A stretch of DNA of 32,175 nucleotides from Pokkaliibacter plantistimulans (GCF_003194385.1 NZ_LAPT01000048.1:1-32175); one strand, 5' to 3'. Positions 1 through 8,028 are shown, numbered from the stretch's first letter. Numbers and translations are program-made. The notes: a model not told the origin generated them from the letters alone.

Positions 1-20
1 TTGGCTTGGCTTGGCTTGGC
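1..20. repeat. Pentanucleotide tandem repeat (TTGGC)x4
   Basis: Four perfect head-to-tail copies of TTGGC occupy the left edge of the window, so the array may be longer outside it. It lies beyond the terminator of the minus-strand cassette, in otherwise AT-rich DNA. A five-base unit would shift frame if it fell inside a gene, but no gene is seen here. Copy number and role are unknown. Confidence 0.7.
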
Positions 21-100
21 TGAAGCTAAAAGTCTTTTCAAAATATTCATAGTTAATAAAATATATTCATTCTTTATTTATAATGATTGACCACGAAATA

Positions 101-131
101 AAACAGGCTTGGCAGTATTCCAAGCCTGTTT
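101..131 (-). terminator. Rho-independent terminator of the 758-1393/147-761 operon
   Basis: A perfect 12-bp stem (AAACAGGCTTGG paired with CCAAGCCTGTTT) encloses a 7-base loop. Read on the minus strand it continues into TTTTATTTC, giving a U-rich tail. It starts 16 bases after the stop codon of the 147-761 gene, so it closes that transcription unit. The stem is A/T at its outer end, so it could also work weakly on the plus strand. Confidence 0.85.
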
Positions 132-146
132 GTATTGGTGTTACTT

Positions 147-761
147 CTAATGCTGGCCTGGGTAATGATCCATGCGCCAGAGAAAGTAATCCACGTCAAA
201 GGATTGGTTGGAACGGATTCGGAACGCAGTAAATACTTTAATTTTTTCTGGATAATAAATAGGCGTTAGGTTTGTCAGGTCCGCGGGTAGTATACCGCAT
301 ATGATACTTGTGGCTCCTGTAGGCCAGTATTGGGAGCCCGCTAATGAAAGTGTTACTACACTGTTATTATCACCCAGTAGCTCAATATCTGGCTCAATAA
401 GTATTCCGGTGCTTCTGTCACGAATACCATTTCCGCGATATTTTTCTTTTGGTAACGGGTCTCCTGCATTGAAGCCGGGGGTATGATATAGATGCCAATA
501 ATCACTGCTAGAATATTTGTCAGAATTAAGCCCTATATGGATATTCTGGATACCTATACGGTTTATCTGCATCGGCTTATTGAATTTAAATGTTTGCCAT
601 TCCTCAGTGATATGGAAAGGCCCCATGATGCCCTGATCTTCAGGTTTGGTTTTGGTATAGCCCGGTAGTGGCTCTGGGTAATCCGAGTTGGCTTGGCTGC
701 AACTCACCGCACCTGTCAGTAGCAAGCAGGCCGCCAGTAGAGTGTTAATCAGGAAACTCAT
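147..761 (-). CDS. Exported, probably lipoprotein, partner of cysteine hydrolase (copy 1)
   Basis: Encodes 204 residues with an N-terminal export signal (hydrophobic LLAACLLLTGAV) followed by Cys21 in a lipobox-like AVSC context, so it is probably anchored in the periplasm. The rest is soluble. No known family was recognised. Conserved points shared with the paralogue at 23265-23870 are EDQGI near residue 42, NIHIGLN near 73, GNGIR near 110, IEPDI near 121 and the C-terminal YFLWRMD.YPG. Its start codon overlaps the stop of the upstream hydrolase gene in ATGA, so the two are translationally coupled. Always following the hydrolase and always exported, it is a candidate periplasmic immunity or inhibitor protein; this is inference. 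Alternatives are a chaperone or a structural partner of the hydrolase. Confidence 0.8.
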   Translation of the reverse strand: MSFLINTLLAACLLLTGAVSCSQANSDYPEPLPGYTKTKPEDQGIMGPFHITEEWQTFKFNKPMQINRIGIQNIHIGLNSDKYSSSDYWHLYHTPGFNAGDPLPKEKYRGNGIRDRSTGILIEPDIELLGDNNSVVTLSLAGSQYWPTGATSIICGILPADLTNLTPIYYPEKIKVFTAFRIRSNQSFDVDYFLWRMDHYPGQH

Positions 762-1393
762 TTGGCTCCCTCCAGACGGCCTACAAAATACAGCTGTTGC
801 ACATTGAGTATGCTACCGGGGCCAATGGTCGCGGCAGGTTTGTCGCTAAGGGGAATGCCTGCTACTTGAAACGCACGGAAGACCAGTTCGCTGCACATAA
901 AGCTGGCATCTTCTCCCATGGGGCTGCTGGCGGCATCATTAATATCTTTCAGCGTCACGATGGCTCCTACGGCGCTGTAGCGCAAAAAGCCGGTGCGGGC
1001 TCCGGGCTGCAGGCCAACACGGGCAGCGCTCACGTTATCGTAGGGTTTACCTGCCTGTGAACGAGCCCAGTTAACCGCCAGTGCGATTTGAGAGTCTGTA
1101 GCGGTTTTGTGACGAAACACACCCGCAAAGGAATAGCCTCCATTAGCGAGCTTCATATAAAGAGTTTCTTTTGTCACACCGGGGGTGGGCATGGCATCAA
1201 TTGCATCCCCGTTGCCCATGTAAAGCATCAGATGACTAAAAGGAGAGTTGGTGGTGACACGGATCATGCCTGAACCGCCCGTCCGGGAACGAACCGCAAT
1301 AATATCGCCTCTGCGTAAATCACCGACGGTTAACCAGCTGGCGGTGTTATTCACCTGATCGGCAGTGGGTAAGGTATTGGGATACATGGCCAT
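758..1393 (-). CDS. Permuted papain-like (YiiX/NlpC-P60 type) cysteine hydrolase, copy 1
   Basis: Encodes 211 residues without a signal peptide. The order of catalytic motifs is that of circularly permuted NlpC/P60 enzymes (Peptidase C92/YiiX-like): an RRGDII strand near residue 28, the catalytic-type His54 in SPFSHL, and the Cys167 in FMCSELV near the C-terminus. Members of this fold cleave peptide or amide bonds in peptidoglycan or acyl groups in lipids. The start is ATG at 1393; a second in-frame ATG lies two codons later. The gene is coupled by ATGA overlap to an exported partner. A close paralogue with the same partner lies at 23867-24505, about 60 percent identical by eye and almost identical around His and Cys. 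A signal-less wall-active enzyme paired with a periplasmic protein is the pattern of type VI effector/immunity pairs, but no secretion-system gene is visible here. Confidence 0.85.
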   Translation of the reverse strand: MAMYPNTLPTADQVNNTASWLTVGDLRRGDIIAVRSRTGGSGMIRVTTNSPFSHLMLYMGNGDAIDAMPTPGVTKETLYMKLANGGYSFAGVFRHKTATDSQIALAVNWARSQAGKPYDNVSAARVGLQPGARTGFLRYSAVGAIVTLKDINDAASSPMGEDASFMCSELVFRAFQVAGIPLSDKPAATIGPGSILNVQQLYFVGRLEGAK

Positions 1394-1618
1394 GGGGAGT
1401 TTCCTTGTTGTATGGCGGCTAAATACAACGATTGGCCCGACAACATGGCACTGACGAGTGCGAGGTAACGTACTGCAGTAGGACTACATCCCTGTCGTTA
1501 CAGTCTCATCCCAGCTGAGACAATCGAAGGAGGGTACTTATAGCAAAGATGCCATTGACTGAGCAAACGCTTAGCCCGTGGCAGTATGGCAAAACGAGTA
1601 ACATAGTTTGTCTGGTCT
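1394..1618 (-). promoter_or_regulatory. Upstream region of hydrolase cassette copy 1 with a conserved 13-mer
   Basis: The 225-base gap between the HopA1-like gene and the hydrolase holds no convincing gene. At 1438-1450 it carries CGACAACATGGCA on the plus strand; the same 13-mer with one change occurs at 24556-24568 upstream of the second cassette, 44 and 50 bases from the respective start codons. A small dyad (GTCTCA/TGAGAC) lies at 1503-1521. The cassette may have its own promoter here, since no terminator for the upstream gene is obvious. Confidence 0.35.
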
Positions 1619-2890
1619 TTACGCCGGTAACTTTGAGGTTGCCAGAAAGGCCGGGTTTTCCCGGCTGTAGCCGTGGCGCTCGAAGGCATCGAGCAGCCTC
1701 TGCTCCAGTTTCCCCGGCCCTTTATCTTTAATAGCCTCTTCGATAATGGCGGCCCGTGCTTTGCCATAGCTGCCTCCTACTTCGCTGTCCTTAACAGATG
1801 ATTCTGCATAGCTCAGGCCTCGCGCCACCGGGTGCATACCAATGGTTTTGTGCTCGACAAAAGCGTCGGGCGGCAGCATTTGCCGGAGTTTGCTGGTGAG
1901 TGCTTTGGCTTGTTCAAAATTTGGCGGCATGTAGATGATGCCCGATTCGGTGCGAGCACCCTGGCTCGACGGGGCGATCAACTTGGCTCCGATATGGGGG
2001 GTATGTGCCACCAGATGAGCCATCGCTTTGCCCAGCTGGGCGGCATATTCCGGTTTGACGTTGATGGTGATACGCGCTAACGGGTTCTCTTCAAGATTGG
2101 TGGGTGCCTTTTCTCTGATCCGCTCGAAACGGATGTTGGCACTCTCCGCTTTGTGGGGGATGCGCTTGGCCGTGTCGCTGTAGGGGATATAACTCATAGC
2201 ACCATCGGTAAACTGCGATTTAGTAAGCAGCCTTCCTTCGTAGTGGTCACAGGTTTTTGCCATGGTGGAAACAAGGGCATGTAACTGGGGTTTGTCTAGC
2301 TTTTGCAGGCCCTGCGGGATGTTGCTGGTAATTTTGGAGTAAATCTGCCGATCGTTTAACCATGGTGTCTTCTTATGCTCTTTGGCCATCTCGGTGGCAA
2401 GGTCGAGCAACGAGTGATGGACATAACGGCTGGGTGTTTCAGGTGTAGCGTTACCCTGCATGCCGCCCATGAGCTTCTGCGCCAGACCGCCACGGGGTGG
2501 CGTGGCATAGGGTGGGGGGGCTGCGCTGCTACTGGCTTCGGCCGCGGCTGGGCGGCGTTGTGGGGTAGCCCAGCCGGGTACACCGAACCCGGCGCTTTCG
2601 GCAGCGGAGCGCTTGCTATTGAGAACATCAGCAATGGCCGAGCTGCGCGAGCCGAGGGAGCCTTCACTGAGGCGATGGCTGAACAGCTCTTTGGTCGCCT
2701 TGAAGAACCCCAGCTTGCCGCTGTCCTGCCGGTTGACCTGATATTCACCGGAGGGCATGAGCCGTACCTGATACTCGTTGCCGCCAACCTTGACCTTGCC
2801 ACGCAGGGCCAGTTCAGACGGGCGGATACTTGCGTTTTTAAGCTCCTCGACACTGGCGAAGGAGGGAGTTTGAGAGTTGACGCGGGGCAT
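1619..2890 (-). CDS. HopA1/HopPsyA family type III secretion effector homologue
   Basis: Encodes 423 residues from ATG at 2890; a TTG three codons upstream (2899) is open, but the GGAG upstream fits the ATG better. The N-terminus (SVEELKNASI, then VKVGGNEYQV) and especially the C-terminal third match what is known of Pseudomonas syringae HopA1: ITINVKPEYAAQL, SGIIYM, FVEHKTIGM, GLSYAES, and the ending RLLDAFERHGYSRENPA. A Pro/Ala/Ser-rich linker (about residues 100-140) separates the two parts. HopA1 is injected into plant cells through the Hrp type III system and is recognised by RPS6 in Arabidopsis. The gene is longer than HopA1 (about 375 residues), mainly in the linker. No ShcA-like chaperone gene is adjacent and no secretion apparatus gene lies in the window, so delivery is inference. 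An hrp-box-like promoter precedes it. Confidence 0.8.
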   Translation of the reverse strand: MPRVNSQTPSFASVEELKNASIRPSELALRGKVKVGGNEYQVRLMPSGEYQVNRQDSGKLGFFKATKELFSHRLSEGSLGSRSSAIADVLNSKRSAAESAGFGVPGWATPQRRPAAAEASSSAAPPPYATPPRGGLAQKLMGGMQGNATPETPSRYVHHSLLDLATEMAKEHKKTPWLNDRQIYSKITSNIPQGLQKLDKPQLHALVSTMAKTCDHYEGRLLTKSQFTDGAMSYIPYSDTAKRIPHKAESANIRFERIREKAPTNLEENPLARITINVKPEYAAQLGKAMAHLVAHTPHIGAKLIAPSSQGARTESGIIYMPPNFEQAKALTSKLRQMLPPDAFVEHKTIGMHPVARGLSYAESSVKDSEVGGSYGKARAAIIEEAIKDKGPGKLEQRLLDAFERHGYSRENPAFLATSKLPA

Positions 2891-2926
2891 GGCGGGCAAG
2901 GCTCCGAAGCAGCAGCGGACTTGTCT

Positions 2927-2955
2927 TGAGTGAGCCTGCCGACGGATCAGGTTCC
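2927..2955 (-). promoter_or_regulatory. hrp-box-like (HrpL ECF sigma) promoter upstream of the HopA1 homologue
   Basis: Read on the minus strand the sequence is GGAACC, 16 bases, then TCACTCA. The Pseudomonas syringae hrp box is GGAACC, 15 or 16 bases, then CCACNNA, so only one constrained base differs. It lies 36 bases upstream of the ATG at 2890, in the short gap after the Lrp gene. The position and spacing are those expected for an HrpL-dependent effector promoter. No HrpL gene is in the window. Confidence 0.55.
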
Positions 2956-2972
2956 CCTGCCCGGAGCACCGC

Positions 2973-3461
2973 TCAGCTGCGCAGCAGCTTTTTCAGCGGC
3001 ATATCTTCCTTGATCACCGGCGACTTGATGACGATGTAGCTGAAGTACTTGGCCACGCCGATATTACGGTCGACGATGTCTTCGATCACTTCCTGATAAT
3101 GCTGGATATTGCGGGTCAGAAAGCGCACCAGATAGTCGTAGCCACCGCTGATCAGATGGCACTCCATCACTTCATCAATCTGGCGGATATTGGCTTCGAA
3201 CTTGACGAAGTCTTCGCGCTTGTGACCGGTGAGGGAGACTTCGGTAAAGACCGTGACAAATTCGGTGATCTTCGACAGGTTGAGAAAGGCCTTGTAGCTG
3301 GTGATATAACCGGCGCTTTCCAGACGCTTGACCCGCTGCAGACAGGGGCTGGCAGACAGCCCGACCGCATCGGCCAGACTGACGTTGGTCATGCGGCCGT
3401 TTTTCTGTAACTGCGTAAGGATGTTGATATCAATCTTGTCCAGCTTGGTGCCCATCGACAT
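2973..3461 (-). CDS. Lrp/AsnC family transcriptional regulator
   Basis: Encodes 162 residues, the usual size. The N-terminal helix-turn-helix spans about residues 7-60 (LDKIDINIL, then SLADAVGLSASPCLQRVKRL), followed by the RAM/Lrp ligand-binding domain (VMECHLISGGYDYLVRF near residue 100, conserved G-YDYL). Such proteins sense amino acids and form DNA-binding octamers. The ATG at 3461 has GAGAGG seven bases upstream. The gene sits downstream of the HAD and gabT genes on the same strand, so control of amino acid or aminobutyrate catabolism nearby is a reasonable inference. The C-terminus runs unusually far past the core (KSPVIKEDMPLKKLL). Confidence 0.92.
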   Translation of the reverse strand: MSMGTKLDKIDINILTQLQKNGRMTNVSLADAVGLSASPCLQRVKRLESAGYITSYKAFLNLSKITEFVTVFTEVSLTGHKREDFVKFEANIRQIDEVMECHLISGGYDYLVRFLTRNIQHYQEVIEDIVDRNIGVAKYFSYIVIKSPVIKEDMPLKKLLRS

Positions 3462-3559
3462 GGCGTGCCTCTCATACTGCTGTTACCGCCAAGGCGTACG
3501 TCTGGCGTATAAGTAACGTGGCGCAGCATTTTCTGCTGCGTGTAGCGGCTTAAGCACAA

Positions 3560-4222
3560 TCAGTGCCGTAATGACTCCTGATGCTGGAAAACCAGCTCGG
3601 CCAGGCTGGAAATCCTCAATGTGGTCTTCGGTTGTTTCTTCATCAGGCTGCCCGGACGCTGCAGCAGACAGATGGCCGGGTAGCTGTTCTTGGCGGCCAG
3701 ACAGGCATTGGTCACCAGCAGCAGATGGTCGGGATAGACCCCGCGCTCGGCCAGCTGACGCTTTTCTTCCTCCGGCGTTTCACCCCGGATAATCACCTCT
3801 TTGGCACTGACGCCCAGACGTTCACACAGGGAAGGCACGTCTTCGGTTTCGCGGTCACAGCGCACCAGCACCCGATAGAATTTGCGCAGATACAAAAGCG
3901 CGCCCGGTGCATCCTCAAACAACGGCCAGTTCACCACCGCGCGGGCAAAGCGCAGGCTCTCGCGCCAGCTGGGCTGGTAGCCGTGGCTCTCCATCAGCTG
4001 CCGGTAGGCAAAGCACAGGCAACCGGTGAAGCCCAGCTCTGACAGCCGGGGCATCAGCTCATTCAGGGTGCGGTGATAATCCGACATCAGCTGCTGGCGG
4101 TTGAGCGCATCGTGCGGCAGATTCTGCTGGAATTGCTGCAGTGCCGACCAGATGCCCGATTCGTGATCGATCAGCACGCCATCGCAATCGATCAGCAGGG
4201 CCTGATAGTCCGTCAGGTGCAT
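3560..4222 (-). CDS. HAD superfamily hydrolase-like protein with degenerate motif IV
   Basis: Encodes 220 residues. Motif I is intact (LLIDCDGVLID, with Asp12 as the expected nucleophile and Asp14), and a helical cap follows. The expected motif II strand reads LVRCDRE instead of ending in Thr or Ser. The region of motif IV reads LLVTNACLAAKNS and lacks the usual acidic pair that holds magnesium. It may therefore be catalytically altered. The start is supported by AGGAG six bases upstream of the ATG. It lies between gabT and the Lrp gene on the same strand, suggesting a link with the GABA-type pathway; substrate unknown. Confidence 0.8.
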   Translation of the reverse strand: MHLTDYQALLIDCDGVLIDHESGIWSALQQFQQNLPHDALNRQQLMSDYHRTLNELMPRLSELGFTGCLCFAYRQLMESHGYQPSWRESLRFARAVVNWPLFEDAPGALLYLRKFYRVLVRCDRETEDVPSLCERLGVSAKEVIIRGETPEEEKRQLAERGVYPDHLLLVTNACLAAKNSYPAICLLQRPGSLMKKQPKTTLRISSLAELVFQHQESLRH

Positions 4223-4392
4223 AGTGGCTCCTTAACTTATGCCGTCACGGTGCGGTAGGTGCTGCTCCTGATGGCAAAGGGTGGCGACAAAGATGGCTGC
4301 AAAGGCAGGGGCAGGCAGAGCGCTGCCCCCTTGTGACATAGTGGTGACGTTTTATTCAGCACTATTTGTTCAACAATATGAGCTGCAATGGT

Positions 4393-4413
4393 GCACGGCA
4401 TAGTCTGCCGTGC
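4393..4413. other. Hairpin between gabT and the HAD gene
   Basis: A perfect 8-bp stem (GCACGGCA/TGCCGTGC) with a 5-base loop lies just after the gabT stop. Neither strand continues into a U-run, so it is more likely an RNA-stability or attenuation element than a full terminator. A second GC-rich dyad (GGGGCAG/CTGCCCC) lies at 4308-4329. Together they occupy the 218-base gap between the two genes. Confidence 0.5.
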
Positions 4414-4440
4414 CCATTTCCGTGCTCGTGCCGGTCAGGC

Positions 4441-5733
4441 TTAGCCCAGCACCTTGCTGCAGGCGCGCTCCAGCATGGCCAGTGCCTCGTTCAGCTGGTC
4501 ATCACTGGTGACCAGCGGCGCCAGGAAGCGAATCACGTTGCGTTGCACACCGCACTTGATCACCAGCAGGCCCTGCTCACGACAGGCATCAATGATCTTC
4601 TGCGCGGTATCGGCATCGGCGCTGCGGGCGTCATCGGCCTTGATGATTTCCATCGCCAGCATAAAGCCGGTACCACGGACGTCGCCGATCTGGGCAAATC
4701 GCGACTGCAGGCTCTGCAGACCTTCCTTCAGGCCGTGGCCAAGGCGCTGGCCCTGTTGCAGCAGATTGTCCTGCTCAAAGATATCCATCACCGCCAGTGC
4801 CGCGGCGCAGGCCAGCGCATTACCGCCATAGGTGCCACCCAGACCACCGGGGGCGGGCGCATCCATGATGGCGGCCTTGCCGACCACACCTGACAGCGGC
4901 AGACCGCCGGCCAGACTCTTGGCCACCGTGACCAGATCGGGCTGGATACCGGCATGCTCGAAGCCAAACATGGTGCCGGTACGGCCAAAACCGGCCTGAA
5001 TTTCATCAACAATGAGCACAATCCCGTGCTCTTCGGTGATCTTGCGCAGTGCTTGCAGGAAGGGTGCCGGAGCGGGCAGGAAACCGCCATCGCCCTGTAC
5101 CGGTTCAACAATAATGGCGGCCACACGGTCAGGAGCGACGTCGGTCTGGAAAACTTCCTGTAGGGCGGCCAGCGCCTTTTCCGTGGTCATGCCGCGGTAT
5201 TCGTTGGGATAGGGGGTGTGGAACACTTCTGGCGCGAACGGGCCGAAGTTCTGTTTGTACGGCTGGCTCATGCCCGTCAGACTGCAGCCCAGCAGGGTGC
5301 GGCCATGAAAGCCACCGCGGAAGGAGATCACTGCCGGGCGGTTGGTGTAGCCGCGGGCAATCTTCACCGCATTTTCTACTGCTTCCGCGCCGGAGGTGAA
5401 CAGCGCCGACTTGTAGGCTTCACCCTTGCCAACCAGCTGGTTCAGGCGACGGCATACTTCGATATAGGGTTCATAGGCGACCACCTGAAAGCAGGCGTGA
5501 GAAATGTTGGCCAGCTGTGCCTGTACCGCGGCGGTGACCTTGGGATGATTGTGGCCGACGTTGAGGACGCCAATGCCGCCGACGAAGTCCAGATAGCGGT
5601 TGCCGTCGGCATCCCACAGTTCGGCACCCTGTGCTCTGGCGATGGCCAGCGGGTGGGCGGTCAGTACGCCGCGGGCAGTATGCTGGCTTTTCTGCTCCAG
5701 CAGGGCGGCAGTGTGAGTGGTTGATGCAGTCAT
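4441..5733 (-). CDS. gabT: 4-aminobutyrate-2-oxoglutarate aminotransferase
   Basis: Encodes 430 residues from the ATG at 5733, chosen because GGAG lies seven bases upstream; a further in-frame ATG twelve codons earlier has no such site. It is a class III, PLP-dependent aminotransferase: FTSGAEAVENAVKIAR (phosphate-binding region), IIVEPVQGDGGF, VDEIQAGFGRTG with the PLP-ring Asp, and the Schiff-base lysine in TVAKSLAGG. It transfers the amino group of GABA (or 5-aminovalerate) to 2-oxoglutarate, giving succinate semialdehyde and glutamate in the cytoplasm. The succinate-semialdehyde dehydrogenase gene lies at 8659-10134 rather than next door; a 2-hydroxyacid dehydrogenase and an ATPase/nuclease pair on the opposite strand lie between them. 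Specificity for GABA rather than other omega-amino acids cannot be proved from sequence. Confidence 0.9.
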   Translation of the reverse strand: MTASTTHTAALLEQKSQHTARGVLTAHPLAIARAQGAELWDADGNRYLDFVGGIGVLNVGHNHPKVTAAVQAQLANISHACFQVVAYEPYIEVCRRLNQLVGKGEAYKSALFTSGAEAVENAVKIARGYTNRPAVISFRGGFHGRTLLGCSLTGMSQPYKQNFGPFAPEVFHTPYPNEYRGMTTEKALAALQEVFQTDVAPDRVAAIIVEPVQGDGGFLPAPAPFLQALRKITEEHGIVLIVDEIQAGFGRTGTMFGFEHAGIQPDLVTVAKSLAGGLPLSGVVGKAAIMDAPAPGGLGGTYGGNALACAAALAVMDIFEQDNLLQQGQRLGHGLKEGLQSLQSRFAQIGDVRGTGFMLAMEIIKADDARSADADTAQKIIDACREQGLLVIKCGVQRNVIRFLAPLVTSDDQLNEALAMLERACSKVLG

Positions 5734-6008
5734 GGCGTGCTCCGGGTGAAATGCGTGAGGCATAAACAACGGTGATGACTGTTAGGGTACGAGATCAGCA
5801 GAAATGCCTACGCCAAACTTGCCGCGTCGCACCACAGGATTGACTGTTGTTGGTGGCCCAAACAGTACAAAGTACCGGCCTGGTGGAATCTGCGTTTTGC
5901 CCCGTACAGGGCGGCCAATTTGCCCGGCCGCAGTGGAAAGAACCGCAGAATCTGCGCAGCACGGCAGGCAAGATAAAAGCCATCCGATCATGCTTTCAGG
6001 AATGTTCT

Positions 6009-6935
6009 ATGAGTCTTCTCTACAAGTCCGATCCGCAGCGCGGTCAGCGCTGGCAGCAGCTGTTTGCCGAGCAGGCGGCAGAGATCGCCTTTCATCAGTG
6101 GCCTGAACGCCAGCACGGCGATGACATCCGTTATCTGGTGGCGTGGGAGCTGCCGGATAACCTGCTGCAGCGCTTTCCCAAACTGGAAGTGCTGTTCGCC
6201 GTCTCGGCCGGTGTGGATCAGCTCAATATGGCTGCGGTGCCTGCCCATATCCCGGTGGTGCGGATGCTCGACCCTGGTATCAGCCGCGGCATGGTGGAAT
6301 ATGCCTGCTTTGCGGTGATGAGCCTGCACCGCGATATGCTGCGTTACCGCCAGCAACAGCAGCAGGGGGTGTGGCAGTCGCACCCGCTGGTGCCGGCCAG
6401 TCGGCGCCGTATCGGTGTGATGGGGCTGGGCCAGCAGGGGCAGAATGTGCTGAATGCCCTGCAGCCCTTTGGTTTCCCGCTGTCGGCCTGGTCGCGCCGC
6501 CCCCATCAGCTGGCCGGGGTGACCTGCTATGCCGGTGAGGAACAGTTGGGCGAGTTTCTGGCACAGAGCGATATTCTGATCTGCCTGCTGCCGCTGACCC
6601 CGGCGACCGAAGGCATCCTCAATCAGTCGCTGTTTGACCAGCTGCCCAGAGGCGCCGCGCTGATCAATATGGGCCGCGGTGGCCATCTGCAGGAAGCAGA
6701 CCTGCTGGCCGCCCTGAACAGCGGCCAGCTATCCGCCGCCGTGCTGGATGTGCTGCAGCAGGAACCGGCCAGTGCCGACCATCCGTTCTGGCAGCACCCA
6801 CAGATTCTGCTGACGCCGCATATCGCCGCCGCCACGCAACCCGACAGCGCCTTTGAGGTGCTGCTGGCCAATATCCGCCGCTATGAGCGTGGCGAACCGA
6901 TGCTGGGTGTTGTGGATAGGGAAGAGGGGTATTGA
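6009..6935 (+). CDS. ghrA: D-2-hydroxyacid dehydrogenase, GhrA-like glyoxylate/hydroxypyruvate reductase
   Basis: Encodes 308 residues, close to GhrA (about 312), starting at the ATG at 6009 with AGGA upstream; the frame is open for 54 more codons upstream but that part does not look like the family. It shows the NAD(P)-binding GLGQQG near residue 140 and the three catalytic residues of the family: Arg in NMGRGG, Glu in DVLQQEP, and His in TPHIAAAT. It reduces glyoxylate, hydroxypyruvate or similar 2-keto acids in the cytoplasm. It is divergent from gabT across a 275-base region in which no clear promoter could be identified. Confidence 0.85.
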   Translation: MSLLYKSDPQRGQRWQQLFAEQAAEIAFHQWPERQHGDDIRYLVAWELPDNLLQRFPKLEVLFAVSAGVDQLNMAAVPAHIPVVRMLDPGISRGMVEYACFAVMSLHRDMLRYRQQQQQGVWQSHPLVPASRRRIGVMGLGQQGQNVLNALQPFGFPLSAWSRRPHQLAGVTCYAGEEQLGEFLAQSDILICLLPLTPATEGILNQSLFDQLPRGAALINMGRGGHLQEADLLAALNSGQLSAAVLDVLQQEPASADHPFWQHPQILLTPHIAAATQPDSAFEVLLANIRRYERGEPMLGVVDREEGY

Positions 6936-7026
6936 GGGCAGATACTACACTGTCACTGGACGCTCTATGCAAAGCTGGATAAGTTGAGCCCTTGGATGGG
7001 TTGCCTGTGCCGATACGAGGAAAGTG

Positions 7027-8028
7027 ATGTTAAGCCAACTGGATATAGAAAATTTTGGTGCATTCAAAGCCGCTCGCTTTGAGTTTTCACCGGCAATCAA
7101 TGTCTTTGTTGGAGAGAATGGCACAGGCAAAACTCATGTCATGAAGCTGCTTTATTGCCTTCAGCAGCAGGGTAAAAGCGGCGATACCCTGAAGCAGAAG
7201 CTGGTGACCGTCTTTCGTCCTTCAGAAGGGAAAGTATCCCGGCTGATTAATCGCAAAAAAGGCTCCAATAGCGCCAGAGTGGTACTTCAGGAGAAGGAGG
7301 CCGGGCAGCTTGAGCTGACGTTTGATAGTACACGTCACGGTGGCTTCCGGTTAAGCGGGGCGCTGCAAGGGTCGAGTGAGCCCGTCTATATACCCGTGAA
7401 GGAGGTACTTTCCTTTGCGCCGGGTTTTATCTCCCTTTACGACAAGTATGAGCTGAACTTTGAAGAGATTTATTACGACATCATCAAGCAAGCCTACTTG
7501 CCGGCACGCAAAGGTTCTCCCTTGCACGATGAAAAGCCGCTGCTTGAGCTGATTCGTAAAACGGTCGGTGGCAAGGTCAGTCTGAGTGGCGAAGAGTTTC
7601 AGCTCGTGGCGGGCAGCTCAAAACTAGAGATGTCGCTGGTCGCCGAAGGTCATCGCAAACTGGCGCTGATTTGGCAATTGATTCATAACGGCTCGCTGTT
7701 CACCAACAACACCCTGTTTTGGGATGAACCTGAGGCGAATCTAAACCCAGCCTTGATGCAAAACATCGCCAGTATTCTGATTATGCTGGCCGAGCGAGGC
7801 GTGCAGGTATTCTTGGCAACCCACAATTATGCCTTCCTGAAAGAGCTGGAATTTGCCCGGGCCAGTAAAGTGCAGGTGAATTATTTCGCGCTGGAGAACA
7901 CCAAAGAAGATGGCGTGGTGTGCCATGCGTTCTCTCATTACAAAGACATCACTCCAAATAAAATCGCGGACGAATATCTCCGGCTGTATGACCTGGAGGT
8001 TCTACAGGCACTGGGAGGTGCTAAGTGA
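7027..8028 (+). CDS. AAA/OLD-like ABC-type ATPase of a two-gene defence-like system
   Basis: Encodes 333 residues from ATG at 7027 (GAGG six bases upstream; an in-frame GTG directly precedes it). It is a compact SMC/RecF-type ATPase with an N-terminal LDIENFGAFK strand, Walker A GENGTGKT at 29-36, Walker B LFWDEPEANLNP with Asp233 and Glu234, and a switch His in ATHNYAFL. The ABC signature is replaced by a degenerate LVAEGHRKLALI, as is usual in AAA_21 and OLD-type proteins. It overlaps the nuclease gene by four bases (GTGA). Paired ATPases of this kind act as sensors or regulators in Septu, PARIS and Gabija. GC is visibly lower than in the catabolic genes on both sides, which suggests acquisition by transfer. 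Which phage or plasmid trigger it senses is unknown. Confidence 0.85.
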   Translation: MLSQLDIENFGAFKAARFEFSPAINVFVGENGTGKTHVMKLLYCLQQQGKSGDTLKQKLVTVFRPSEGKVSRLINRKKGSNSARVVLQEKEAGQLELTFDSTRHGGFRLSGALQGSSEPVYIPVKEVLSFAPGFISLYDKYELNFEEIYYDIIKQAYLPARKGSPLHDEKPLLELIRKTVGGKVSLSGEEFQLVAGSSKLEMSLVAEGHRKLALIWQLIHNGSLFTNNTLFWDEPEANLNPALMQNIASILIMLAERGVQVFLATHNYAFLKELEFARASKVQVNYFALENTKEDGVVCHAFSHYKDITPNKIADEYLRLYDLEVLQALGGAK

